Below are positions 30,430-37,854 of a DNA stretch of 48,570 bases, piece after piece. Position numbers and translations under genes: made by a program. The notes below the pieces were generated by a model. It was given only the letters and a program-made list of their open reading frames with translations. It was not told the DNA's origin and searched no databases. Positions within the stretch are counted from its first letter, which is position 1. Every line of letters starts with the position of its first letter. Source of the DNA: Candidatus Magasanikiibacteriota bacterium (lineage in GTDB: Bacteria > Patescibacteriota > Patescibacteriia > Magasanikbacterales > GWA2-37-8); assembly GCA_023246715.1 (NCBI GenBank), contig JAHFHZ010000001.1:1-48570 (forward strand), read 5' to 3'.

Positions 30430-30766
30430 AGTTTAAACACAAAATCGACCTTCCCTTTATTTTTAAACTTTAGAAACAGGCGGAGGCGTATCCGGCCAAG
30501 GTGAGACTAACCAGTAAATGGGTCCATGGTTTCATGGGTCGAATTTCGTGTTTTTTGGAGCTCACTTGAGTTTTTAGGTGAAGGGTGCTATAGTGCCTCA
30601 TAGCCTTGGGGCTATTGAAGATGGTGGAGGTTGTTGGTTGATGTATTGCTTGGTTAGCTGAGCGGTTATTGGTCAACAATTTTCTTCCCGAAAGCGGGAT
30701 GCCTATCTTCTTTCAGAGTGCATCATTGGTTAAATTGATTTTATTTTGTTATTTTTATTTTTTGGT
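30430..30766 (+). promoter_or_regulatory. metK upstream region: promoter and ~165-nt structured leader
   Basis: Promoter TTGAGT, 17-base spacer, TATAGT (about 30566-30595). The leader has ATAGCC/GGCTAT (about 30600-30616), TTGTTGG with TCAACAA (about 30630-30677), CCCG/CGGG (about 30687-30698) and GATGC/GCATC (about 30699-30724). I looked for SAM-I, SAM-II and SMK consensus and did not find them. No credible ORF is in the region. Confidence 0.5.
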
Positions 30767-31915
30767 ATGGCGGAAAATTTTATTTTTACTTCGGAGTCGG
30801 TGACGGAGGGGCATCCGGATAAAATTTGCGATCAAATTTCGGACGCGGTGTTGGATGCGCTTTTAAAACAGGATAACAAATCCCGCGTGGCGGTGGAGAG
30901 TTTCACCACCACCGGTTTGGTAATCGTGGCTGGTGAAGTTAAAACGACTGGCTACGTGGATGTACAAAAAATAGTACGTGAGGTTTTGCAAACGATTGGA
31001 TATAGTGACCCGGCATACGGCATTGACCATGAACATGCCGGGGTGCTCGTTTCGATTCACGAGCAATCGGGGGATATTAACCAGGGCGTTGACCGTGGCA
31101 ATATTGAGGAGCAAGGGGCAGGGGATCAGGGATTGATGTTTGGTTATGCCTGCAATGAAACGCCGGAATTGATGCCGCTGCCGATTATGTTGGCCCACCA
31201 GTTGGCCCGTCGTTTGGCGGAGGTGCGCAAAACCGGCGTGTTGCCGTATTTGCGGCCGGACGGCAAAACGCAAGTGGCGGTTGAGTATGTTGATGGCAAG
31301 CCAACGCGGCTTAAAAATGTGATTGTAGCCGCTCAGCATCATGAGACGGTTGAATTGGAACAACTGCGCTCCGAAGTGTTGGAGCAGGTGATTAAACCAA
31401 TTTGTGGTAAGTATATTGACGCCGAAACCGATTTTCATATTAACATGACCGGCCGATTTGTGGTTGGAGGCCCGCAAGGTGATACAGGATTAACCGGCCG
31501 AAAGATTATCGTAGATACGTATGGCGGCATGGGTCGGCATGGTGGCGGGTGTTTTTCGGGCAAGGACCCCTCTAAAGTGGATCGTTCCGGAGCGTACATG
31601 GCGCGTTACGTGGCCAAAAATATTGTGGCGGCCGGATTAGCGGAACGCTGCGAAGTGCAGGTGGCGTATGTGATAGGTAAGGCCGAGCCTACCAGTGTGA
31701 ACGTGAATACGTTTGGTACTGGATCGGTAAGTGATGAAAAATTAGTAGCCGCGGTTTTGGAAATATTTGATTTTCGGCCGGGCAAAATTATCGAACATTT
31801 GGGTTTGCTCCAGCCTATATATCGCCCCTCGGCCGTGTATGGCCATTTTGGACGCACTGAGTTCCCGTGGGAAAAAACAGATCAGGCGGTCCAGCTACAG
31901 CGTGCCGTGAAGTAA
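30767..31915 (+). CDS. metK: S-adenosylmethionine synthetase MetK
   Basis: A 382-residue enzyme that makes S-adenosylmethionine from methionine and ATP; the product feeds TrmD, Elp3, the Trm9-like enzyme and other methylases. Motifs: [13 protein letters not shown] (residues 6-18), [12 protein letters not shown] near 120, the catalytic [14 protein letters not shown] near 235 and [19 protein letters not shown] near 264. Length is normal. The ATG at 30767 gives the canonical start; the track-length upstream extension of seven residues is hydrophobic and unlike the family. It has its own promoter and a structured leader. Confidence 0.97.
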   Translation: MAENFIFTSESVTEGHPDKICDQISDAVLDALLKQDNKSRVAVESFTTTGLVIVAGEVKTTGYVDVQKIVREVLQTIGYSDPAYGIDHEHAGVLVSIHEQSGDINQGVDRGNIEEQGAGDQGLMFGYACNETPELMPLPIMLAHQLARRLAEVRKTGVLPYLRPDGKTQVAVEYVDGKPTRLKNVIVAAQHHETVELEQLRSEVLEQVIKPICGKYIDAETDFHINMTGRFVVGGPQGDTGLTGRKIIVDTYGGMGRHGGGCFSGKDPSKVDRSGAYMARYVAKNIVAAGLAERCEVQVAYVIGKAEPTSVNVNTFGTGSVSDEKLVAAVLEIFDFRPGKIIEHLGLLQPIYRPSAVYGHFGRTEFPWEKTDQAVQLQRAVK

Positions 31916-31928
31916 AATCTTTAAAAAA

Positions 31929-31958
31929 TAAAAGAGCCCTTTGAGAAGGGCTCTTTTT
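31929..31958 (+). terminator. metK terminator (bidirectional)
   Basis: Stem AAAGAGCCCTT/AAGGGCTCTTT followed by TT; the opposite gene ends 20 bases away. Confidence 0.85.
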
Positions 31959-31978
31959 GCGTCTTGATCAGGCTGCTT

Positions 31979-32860
31979 TTATTTCAGCAGGTCCTTTACC
32001 CAGATGCCGGTAATTGAGGTAGCTTCGTTGAGCTGAATACCGTAGGCGGAAATTCTGTCGCCAACGGCGAAGTCCCCAAGCGTTAAAACGTTCCATTCTT
32101 TGCCAAAGAAGTGGGTTTTGGCGGTAGTGATTGTATAGATCACACCCTTACCATTGGTAAGTGTCAGGCTGGTGTCGGTTTTAGCGGTGAGTGTACCGTT
32201 AATGGTAACGGGATGGAGCCGGACAACAATATTTACTGATTTGGCGGTAATGGTTTTGTTGGCTTTGTCCCAAACTCCTTCCACGCGCACGGTTGCTCCG
32301 GCAACCAGATCAGCACTCGTTGTGGGTTGGCCGTTCTTTTTAAACGTTGTGCTGGCCGTGGTGTTAACTGTTTGTAAGCCCCGTTCGCGCGTTTGCAACG
32401 CGAAGCTGGTGCCAGTCACGGAAACGACCGTGCCGTTAAAGTTTTCATTGCGAATTTGGATTGACTCGTCGCGGATAAGAGCGGCGCTCACTGTTGTTCC
32501 CTCGATAGCTCCGTAAACGGATAACACGTGATTAATTTTTATTTCGCCTAAAGTCAACGGCAAGCCGAAGCGGCCAATAATTTTTGCTTTGGAAGCATCA
32601 ATGGTATATGCCATGCCATTTTCGCCAGCAATGGTTATGGTGGAGCTGCTCATGCTGGTTACCGTGCCATTTACCGTTTTGAATTGTTTTTTGAGCAGCC
32701 TGTTTTCGATCTTGATTTCTTTGGTGATTTTATTTTTTAACTCTCCCAGATGCAGGCCATTGTTATTTTTGTCTCGATTAGATTGAGCTAAAGCGAAACC
32801 GCTGGGCAAGAGCAGGGAAAGCATCGTGGCCAAAGCAATAAGCTTAGAAGTATTTTTCAT
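31979..32860 (-). CDS. Exported DUF5666-containing protein
   Basis: A 293-residue protein with a signal peptide (about residues 1-25, ending FALAQS). The rest consists of repeated beta-rich modules of the DUF5666 type: each has a VNGTVTSMSSSTITIAG-like strand pair, then a TTFKKNG-like strand and a DLVAGATVRVEGVW-like strand. Three modules are visible (about 60-130, 135-205 and 210-285). The function is unknown; OB-like small beta barrels on the cell surface are a reasonable guess. It is transcribed opposite to metK. Confidence 0.82.
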   Translation of the reverse strand: MKNTSKLIALATMLSLLLPSGFALAQSNRDKNNNGLHLGELKNKITKEIKIENRLLKKQFKTVNGTVTSMSSSTITIAGENGMAYTIDASKAKIIGRFGLPLTLGEIKINHVLSVYGAIEGTTVSAALIRDESIQIRNENFNGTVVSVTGTSFALQTRERGLQTVNTTASTTFKKNGQPTTSADLVAGATVRVEGVWDKANKTITAKSVNIVVRLHPVTINGTLTAKTDTSLTLTNGKGVIYTITTAKTHFFGKEWNVLTLGDFAVGDRISAYGIQLNEATSITGIWVKDLLK

Positions 32861-32973
32861 ATGATTCTTTAATAGTTAATTTTTAACTGTTTTAGCCGAC
32901 CTTTAAGGGTGTTTCTAGCTTTGTATACACGGTTTTTGGTTAAAGGTTACAAGTTGTTTAGATGGCAAAATCA

Positions 32974-32999
32974 AAACAGCCCCGCAGGGCTGTTGAGAA
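32974..32999 (-). terminator. Terminator of the following minus-strand surface-protein gene
   Basis: AACAGCCC/GGGCTGTT hairpin with T-rich sequence on the minus strand, 13 bases after the stop at 33012. Confidence 0.65.
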
Positions 33000-33011
33000 G
33001 GCAAAAGAGGT

Positions 33012-34757
33012 TTATTGCACTATCGCGCCGGCGCGGAATCCTCGGTCGTTGTTTTCGAGCACATTGCTAAGGCGGCCGCCAGACAGGTTAAATGTTTTTT
33101 CGACCGCTTGATCGGTTGCGGAGAAAGTGCTGTCGGTTACCAGAGTGAGTGTTTTGCCGATTTGGTTTGGGGTCGGCGTTACGCTTACTTCAAAGTAAAT
33201 ACCGGTAGTGCTGTGGGCAGGTAAGGTGTTGTGCTGCCAGGTGATTTGATTAGTCACGGCGTTGTAAGTGGCTGGGTTGCCGATCGTAATGCTTTGTTTG
33301 CCGGTGAAGGTAACGCCTGGGGCGAGCGTAATAGTTAAGCGCGGGTTTTCTACGGGGTTGATGGTGTTAAAGGCTTCGGCAAAGATCCAATATTTAGTGG
33401 GCGCGCCAACTTCTGGCGGGAGAGGGCCGCGGCCCAATTGATCGCCTTCGGGGGTGAAGTAGCGAACGCGAGTGCGCCAGGTGACCTCGGTGGCCACGGG
33501 AAGGGAAATAGCGTTACCGGTGGAAGTAAAAATTTGTCCTTTTACACCGGGGCTTTCGGCCAAGATGGCTGGGGTTAGTTTGAGCACGCTGGAGTTTTCT
33601 GGGATGTTTCGGAATGAGTTGGCTAAAACGAGATTGAGAGTAAAAGTGTCGGTGCCGCCCGGATTACCATTAGATAGCGCGGTACGATGAGTTTTATCAA
33701 TCAATAAGGAGTTGCCTTCGAAACGCAAGCGATTTTCCCCGGCAGTTTTGGCTAGATTTAAGGCACCTTCCGTGGCGGTAACGCGGATTCGCAAATTGGT
33801 GAGCGAGAAACTACTATTATTTTTCCACGATATTTCAACTGGCAGGGTAGTGCCGGGCTCAATAAAGCGGCTTGTTGAAAGTGGTTTGAGGGTGATAGAA
33901 AAATCCGGCTTTAAAACTGTAAGGCTGGCTGCTCCGCCGCCTTGTGAAACCACGATGTTATTGGCCACAATTGCCGCGGACAGTTGTAGTTGGGTAGCGC
34001 CGCCGGCAGCGGGTGCTTTAATGGCACCCTGTAGAGTGGTTTTTTCACCAGCTTTTAAGGTGATGTTTTTTAACTTTTCCGCTGGGATCACTGGATCTCT
34101 CCAATTAGGTGAAAGTTGAATTTCGTTTAGATCTATTTTCCCACGATTTTCTAGGACGTACATAAAATTGACCGACTGACCCGGGAAAGTGGAGGTGGCG
34201 GACAGATTCAATTCGCCCTTGAGAATACTAGTGGGCAAGGTGATAAGGTAGGAAGAGAGCTTTGCTTCTTGGTTGTTATTGGACGTGGTATAGGCAAGCG
34301 TGGCGTATAGGTGAGTTTCTTCTTTGGGTGTTGCCCACAGTTGCCCGGAAACTTCGGCGCGCCCTTTAGCGCCCGGTTCTATTTGGCCGAGTGTAAAAAT
34401 AGAGTTATTGCTAAATGTTTTTTCGGATATTTTTTGGCGGTCCACCACAAAGCCATCAGGCAGGCGCAGGGCGAGGGTGGCGTTGTCGAGCCGTAGTTTG
34501 CTTCGATTTGTGTAGGTCACGGTGACGCGCACGTTCTCACCACTTTGGATGCGCGTGTCTCCGAGCGAAATTTGAATGTCAATTTGATCGGTAATACCCG
34601 GTTTCCAAAAGAAGAAAAACAAGCTGCTTCCGAGCATGATCAGCGCTGCGGCCAGCAGAAATAAATCAAAAATAAAAAGTTTTTTAGGGTGCCGGTACAC
34701 CGCGTGATAATGATGGTGATAGTGACTTTTGAAAAAAGCGTGGATCGCTTTAAACAT
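33012..34757 (-). CDS. Membrane-anchored surface protein with repeated DUF11/CARDB-like beta domains
   Basis: A 581-residue protein. A His-rich cytoplasmic start (HYHHHYHAVYRHPKK) precedes one transmembrane helix at about residues 30-53; everything after is predicted extracellular and beta-rich. It contains about four immunoglobulin-like modules with strands such as GENVRVTVTYTNRSK, GQSVNFMYVLENRGK and PVEISWKNNSSFSL, the pattern of CARDB/DUF11 adhesion-type repeats. No catalytic motif. I moved the start to 34757 because the promoter's -10 (34793-34788) overlaps the ATG at 34787, so that codon would not be transcribed. Probably structural or adhesive. Confidence 0.78.
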   Translation of the reverse strand: MFKAIHAFFKSHYHHHYHAVYRHPKKLFIFDLFLLAAALIMLGSSLFFFFWKPGITDQIDIQISLGDTRIQSGENVRVTVTYTNRSKLRLDNATLALRLPDGFVVDRQKISEKTFSNNSIFTLGQIEPGAKGRAEVSGQLWATPKEETHLYATLAYTTSNNNQEAKLSSYLITLPTSILKGELNLSATSTFPGQSVNFMYVLENRGKIDLNEIQLSPNWRDPVIPAEKLKNITLKAGEKTTLQGAIKAPAAGGATQLQLSAAIVANNIVVSQGGGAASLTVLKPDFSITLKPLSTSRFIEPGTTLPVEISWKNNSSFSLTNLRIRVTATEGALNLAKTAGENRLRFEGNSLLIDKTHRTALSNGNPGGTDTFTLNLVLANSFRNIPENSSVLKLTPAILAESPGVKGQIFTSTGNAISLPVATEVTWRTRVRYFTPEGDQLGRGPLPPEVGAPTKYWIFAEAFNTINPVENPRLTITLAPGVTFTGKQSITIGNPATYNAVTNQITWQHNTLPAHSTTGIYFEVSVTPTPNQIGKTLTLVTDSTFSATDQAVEKTFNLSGGRLSNVLENNDRGFRAGAIVQ

Positions 34758-34787
34758 AGATAATTTTAAAAACAAGTTGTTACCCAT

Positions 34788-34817
34788 AGTATAGTTATTT
34801 TTACCCCTGATTGTCAA
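34788..34817 (-). promoter_or_regulatory. Promoter of the surface-protein gene, fixing its start codon
   Basis: Minus strand TTGACA (34817-34812), 18-base spacer, TATACT (34793-34788). Transcription would begin near 34781, downstream of the in-frame ATG at 34787. Confidence 0.8.
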
Positions 34818-34851
34818 AAAAATCCCTAACTGTGGAATTAGGGATTTTTGT
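34816..34851 (-). terminator. Terminator of the HTH regulator gene
   Basis: AAAATCCCTAA/TTAGGGATTTT stem with T/A tracts. The regulator's stop codon lies inside the stem, and the neighbouring promoter -35 abuts it. Confidence 0.75.
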
Positions 34852-35245
34852 TCGGGAGAGGAGTCGGTGGTGGGGCACTAGCAGGTTCGTTTGGTTTTTC
34901 GTTTTCTTCCGGATGGTTTGTCGGTTCGGCGGACGGGATTTTTTTAATAATTGACTTAGGATTAGGAGAAAAAAGGGGGTTGGAAATTTTCCATTTATCT
35001 ATAAATTGTCCAATACCACGTTTGGCCAGTTTATTGCGTAAAGTCGTGTGGTGCTGCGACCATTTGACTAAGCTTTCAAAGTTTAATTTATATCGCCCGC
35101 TCACCACGACATACGTTAGTTCCTGGGCCTTAATGGCCCGACGGATTGTTTGTGAGTTAACGCCAAATAGACGCGCTGCTTCGGAGATAGAAACACGGAT
35201 TAATTCTTTTGAATCAGTCTTTAATTGTGTGTTGGCCTCGGTCAT
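34838..35245 (-). CDS. Helix-turn-helix DNA-binding protein (excisionase/MerR-like HTH)
   Basis: A 135-residue predicted transcription factor. Residues about 15-60 form a winged HTH of the excisionase type: ISEAARLFGVNSQTIRRAIK then the wing-like LTYVVVSGRYKLNFESL. A charged middle segment follows and the last ~35 residues are Pro/Ser/Asn-rich, probably disordered. No phage or integrase gene is near, so a regulator is more likely than a recombination factor. Its own promoter and the adjacent intergenic DNA hold TTGTATACAA palindromes, which suggests autoregulation (inference). The start at 35245 follows the promoter by about 20 bases. Confidence 0.8.
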   Translation of the reverse strand: MTEANTQLKTDSKELIRVSISEAARLFGVNSQTIRRAIKAQELTYVVVSGRYKLNFESLVKWSQHHTTLRNKLAKRGIGQFIDKWKISNPLFSPNPKSIIKKIPSAEPTNHPEENEKPNEPASAPPPTPLPNKNP

Positions 35246-35268
35246 AATTGTATATATTTGTTTAGACA

Positions 35269-35297
35269 AGTATAGCAATTTAGGCCTATATTGTCAA
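35269..35297 (-). promoter_or_regulatory. Consensus promoter of the HTH regulator
   Basis: Minus strand TTGACA (35297-35292), 17-base spacer, TATACT (35274-35269). Confidence 0.85.
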
Positions 35298-35329
35298 TAT
35301 TTTAACTCAAAAATGGTTAATTTCTATAT

Positions 35330-35431
35330 TTGTATACATTAGTCTATACAAATTATAACTTTTTAGCTCTTTTTTCTTATGTTTTATTAATATATTCTGG
35401 ATTTATAAATTGTATACAATATTGTATACAA
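35330..35431. promoter_or_regulatory. Cluster of TTGTATACAA-type operator palindromes
   Basis: Two perfect copies of TTGTATACAA at 35410-35419 and 35422-35431, only two bases apart. A third, split palindrome TTGTATA-N8-TATACAA lies at 35330-35351. A related AATTGTATATA sits in the regulator's leader (about 35245-35255). Probable binding sites for the HTH protein next to them. Confidence 0.65.
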
Positions 35432-35521
35432 TTTATATTTAACTTTTTCTTGCTCCTGCTGCTCCTGCTTATAGTAACTACTCTACTCAATTTTTAGCTT
35501 TTAAAAATTACCTTATTTTGT

Positions 35522-35550
35522 TTGACTGTGAACGTGTTTATTGGTATACT
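35522..35550 (+). promoter_or_regulatory. Promoter of the sigma factor operon
   Basis: TTGACT (35522-35527), 17-base spacer, TATACT (35545-35550), followed by a ~150-base leader with a GAAG(GGCC)/(GGGC)TTC hairpin near 35577-35600. Confidence 0.8.
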
Positions 35551-35703
35551 AATTTGTAATTTAGCGCTGTAAATGAAGGGCCTTTAACCGGGCTTCTTTT
35601 AGCACTTTGGGTCTGAACTTCATTTTTATAGCACAATTTGTTGCGCCGAGATTTGATTGGTGTTGAGAGGTGTAACATTTATTCACTTTGTTCGTCTACT
35701 TTA

Positions 35704-36252
35704 ATGACTAGCATCTCTGAAAAAATTCTCCTGTACCGCGTACAGGTGCAACGAGATCCAGATGCTTTCGCGCAGCTGTATGATTCATATGTTACTCAGA
35801 TATATCGCTTTGTTTATTTCAAGGTGGGGGGTCATGAGGAAGCCGAAGACTTAACAGCCGAGGTTTTTTTAAAGGCCTGGAATTACATCCGGGAAAAACA
35901 GGAAGTCAAAAGTTTTAGTGGTCTGCTCTATCGCATCGCCAGAAATTGCATCATAGACTTGTATCGGGCAAAAAGTGTCCGGCCAGAAATAATGATGGGC
36001 GAGGCTGAACTTGAGGTGAGTGATCGGGGAGCTTGGTATGAAAAATTAACCATCCAAGTTGAACATGAACAGGCGATTAGCGCGCTCAAACGTTTAAAAG
36101 AAGAGTATCGAGAAATTTTAACGCTGCGATTCATTGATCAGTTGGAAATTCCTGAAATTGCTGAAATCACCCAGAAAGGCGCAGTAACAGTTCGCGTGAC
36201 ATTACATCGGGCGCTCAAGAAATTTAAAGAAATTTTAGAACAGAATCGTTAG
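35704..36252 (+). CDS. RNA polymerase sigma factor, sigma-70 family (ECF type)
   Basis: A 182-residue alternative sigma factor. Region 2 covers about residues 20-90 (DAFAQLYDSYVTQIYRFVYF, AEDLTAEVFLKAW, FSGLLYRIARNCIIDLYR) and region 4 about 120-178 (LKRLKEEYREILTLRFIDQL, then the HTH IAEITQKGAVTVRVTLHRALKKF). Region 3 is absent, the ECF hallmark. The ATG at 35704 gives the usual family length. It is followed four bases later by a DUF5667 membrane protein and then by the S-layer-like gene, so it may regulate the envelope. Confidence 0.92.
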   Translation: MTSISEKILLYRVQVQRDPDAFAQLYDSYVTQIYRFVYFKVGGHEEAEDLTAEVFLKAWNYIREKQEVKSFSGLLYRIARNCIIDLYRAKSVRPEIMMGEAELEVSDRGAWYEKLTIQVEHEQAISALKRLKEEYREILTLRFIDQLEIPEIAEITQKGAVTVRVTLHRALKKFKEILEQNR

Positions 36253-36256
36253 CTGA

Positions 36257-37624
36257 ATGGTAATTATGAGTAGAGCGGTAATCCAAAAATTAGCAGCGCT
36301 CCAAACTGGAGCGGCGAACCCGCGAGCTGAATGGGTGCAGACCCAACGGGCCGTGCTTTTGGCGCAGATAAAAAACACGCTGCCGGTAGATCGTCAGGAC
36401 TCACCGTCTTTTACTGAACGCTTGTGGAACGGACTGGCTATTTTTTTGCCTAAAAGTTTGGTATATAATGTTGTTCGTCCGGTGGCGGTGGTGGCTATGG
36501 TGGCCGTGTTGGCTACCAGTAGTTTGAAAGGCGCGGCCAAAGCATCGGAATCCGCTCTGCCGGGAGAGATTTTATACCCGGCCAAACGAGCTGGCGAAGG
36601 TTTAGAGTTAGCAGTGGTAAAAGTTACGGGCTTGGTTTCTGATAATCAGGATAACGAAGCCCAGCTTCATGCTAAATTTGCCAAAAACAGAGCTCTGGAA
36701 ATTAAAACCATTGCAGCCAGCGATACGATTGATAATAAGGAAAAAATTATCCCCAAAGCAGTGTCTGATTTAAATAATGAATTACAAACAATCACTAACC
36801 AGCTAGATAACCTTAAACAGTCTCCAGAAAAAAATCCGCTTTCGTCCGACTCGGTAAAAGACGTGCAACAGAATACACTAGAAGTGAAAGAGTTGTTGCA
36901 TAACGCCGAAATGGAAGTATCTTTAAAAACTGGCACACAGGAAGTTCAAGATTTGTCTACGCAAATCAGAGGCGCCAAGGATTCGGCCGACGCGGCGGCG
37001 TTTAAAGTGGTTGAAGTAGCTGTAAATAACCAGCAAAACTTATCGGCCGACGCCGTGAAGCAGGTAGTTGCTACCGCCATTCAAAGCGCGGTGGATGACG
37101 CGGCTAAATCAAAAGAAAGCGCGCAAGGTGTACAAAATATTGTTGACGCGGTGAAGGACGCGATTAAAACTGAAGTCGGTAAACCTTCGGCTCAGACTAC
37201 GCCCTCTAGCACCGCTGCTTTAAAGCAGCTTAATACGGTAGCGGCGCAAACCAAAGAAGCGACGTTTCAAATTGAGCAAAAATCAGCCAACGCCGAACAG
37301 AAGATTAATGAAGCGCAGGTTTTTGCGGAAAGCGGTAACTTATCTGAAGCGTTAAACAAAATTCGTGAAGCAAAAATCCAGAATAAGGAAGCTACGCAAT
37401 TGCTTGATACAGCTTTGCAAACAGTGTTGCCGGTGGTGAAAGTGAAAGACGATGCCGTGGGTGTAGTCTCGACGACGAAGGATCTGTTGGTAATTGTTAC
37501 CTCGAGCGCGGCGCTGGGATTGAATGGTACGTCGACTATTGGAACGATTTTGCCGAACGCAACGGTGTTGCCGATCAATTCTTCCACCTCGGCGGTGGTT
37601 AACAAAGATGAAACTAAAAAATAA
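36257..37624 (+). CDS. DUF5667-containing membrane protein, possible anti-sigma partner
   Basis: A 455-residue protein: about 75 cytoplasmic residues, one hydrophobic helix at about residues 73-92 (VVRPVAVVAMVAVLATSS), then the DUF5667 opening SALPGEILYPAKRAGEGLELA and a long Ala/Lys/Glu/Gln-rich helical region (about 120-420), ending in a Thr/Ser/Val-rich tail. DUF5667 proteins often follow ECF sigma factors, so sequestering the sigma factor with the N-terminal part is plausible but not shown. The gap to the sigma gene is 4 bases. Start could be the ATG at 36257 or at 36266; no Shine-Dalgarno decides. Confidence 0.78.
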   Translation: MVIMSRAVIQKLAALQTGAANPRAEWVQTQRAVLLAQIKNTLPVDRQDSPSFTERLWNGLAIFLPKSLVYNVVRPVAVVAMVAVLATSSLKGAAKASESALPGEILYPAKRAGEGLELAVVKVTGLVSDNQDNEAQLHAKFAKNRALEIKTIAASDTIDNKEKIIPKAVSDLNNELQTITNQLDNLKQSPEKNPLSSDSVKDVQQNTLEVKELLHNAEMEVSLKTGTQEVQDLSTQIRGAKDSADAAAFKVVEVAVNNQQNLSADAVKQVVATAIQSAVDDAAKSKESAQGVQNIVDAVKDAIKTEVGKPSAQTTPSSTAALKQLNTVAAQTKEATFQIEQKSANAEQKINEAQVFAESGNLSEALNKIREAKIQNKEATQLLDTALQTVLPVVKVKDDAVGVVSTTKDLLVIVTSSAALGLNGTSTIGTILPNATVLPINSSTSAVVNKDETKK

Positions 37625-37854
37625 GTTCCTTAATATTAATCAACAATTTTTACTTCCCGAGGCCCTGAAGCGATTCAGTTCCCACGGGAGGGGAAAATTG
37701 TAGTAACAGGCGGCTGGCGCCGAAAGGTCGATGGGTCCGTGTGGGCCCGTGCCAATCGCGATTGTGCGTCCACCTCACGGTGGAACAAGCTTGTTTCGTT
37801 CGACGCTCATTAATGAGTGCGCGCGCGGGCAGGTTTTTAACTTATAACTAAACT
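37625..37854 (+). promoter_or_regulatory. Long structured 5' region of the S-layer-like gene
   Basis: About 230 GC-rich bases with dense pairing: TCCCG/CGGGA around CTGAAGCGATTCAG (about 37650-37695), GGGTCC/GGGCCC (about 37733-37748), AATCGCGATT, CCACCTCACGGTGG with flanking CGTC/GACG (about 37768-37806), AACAAGCTTGTT and CTCATTAATGAG. No ORF and no clear promoter. It could stabilise or regulate an abundant mRNA; no riboswitch consensus is recognised. Confidence 0.5.

Noticed and set aside
30470-30679. Minus-strand ORF in the metK upstream region
   Set aside because: Low-complexity sequence crossing the metK promoter and leader; no family, no start signals.
30590-30766. Known SAM riboswitch upstream of metK
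   Set aside because: No match by eye to SAM-I, SAM-II or SMK consensus; kept only as a candidate for a new element.
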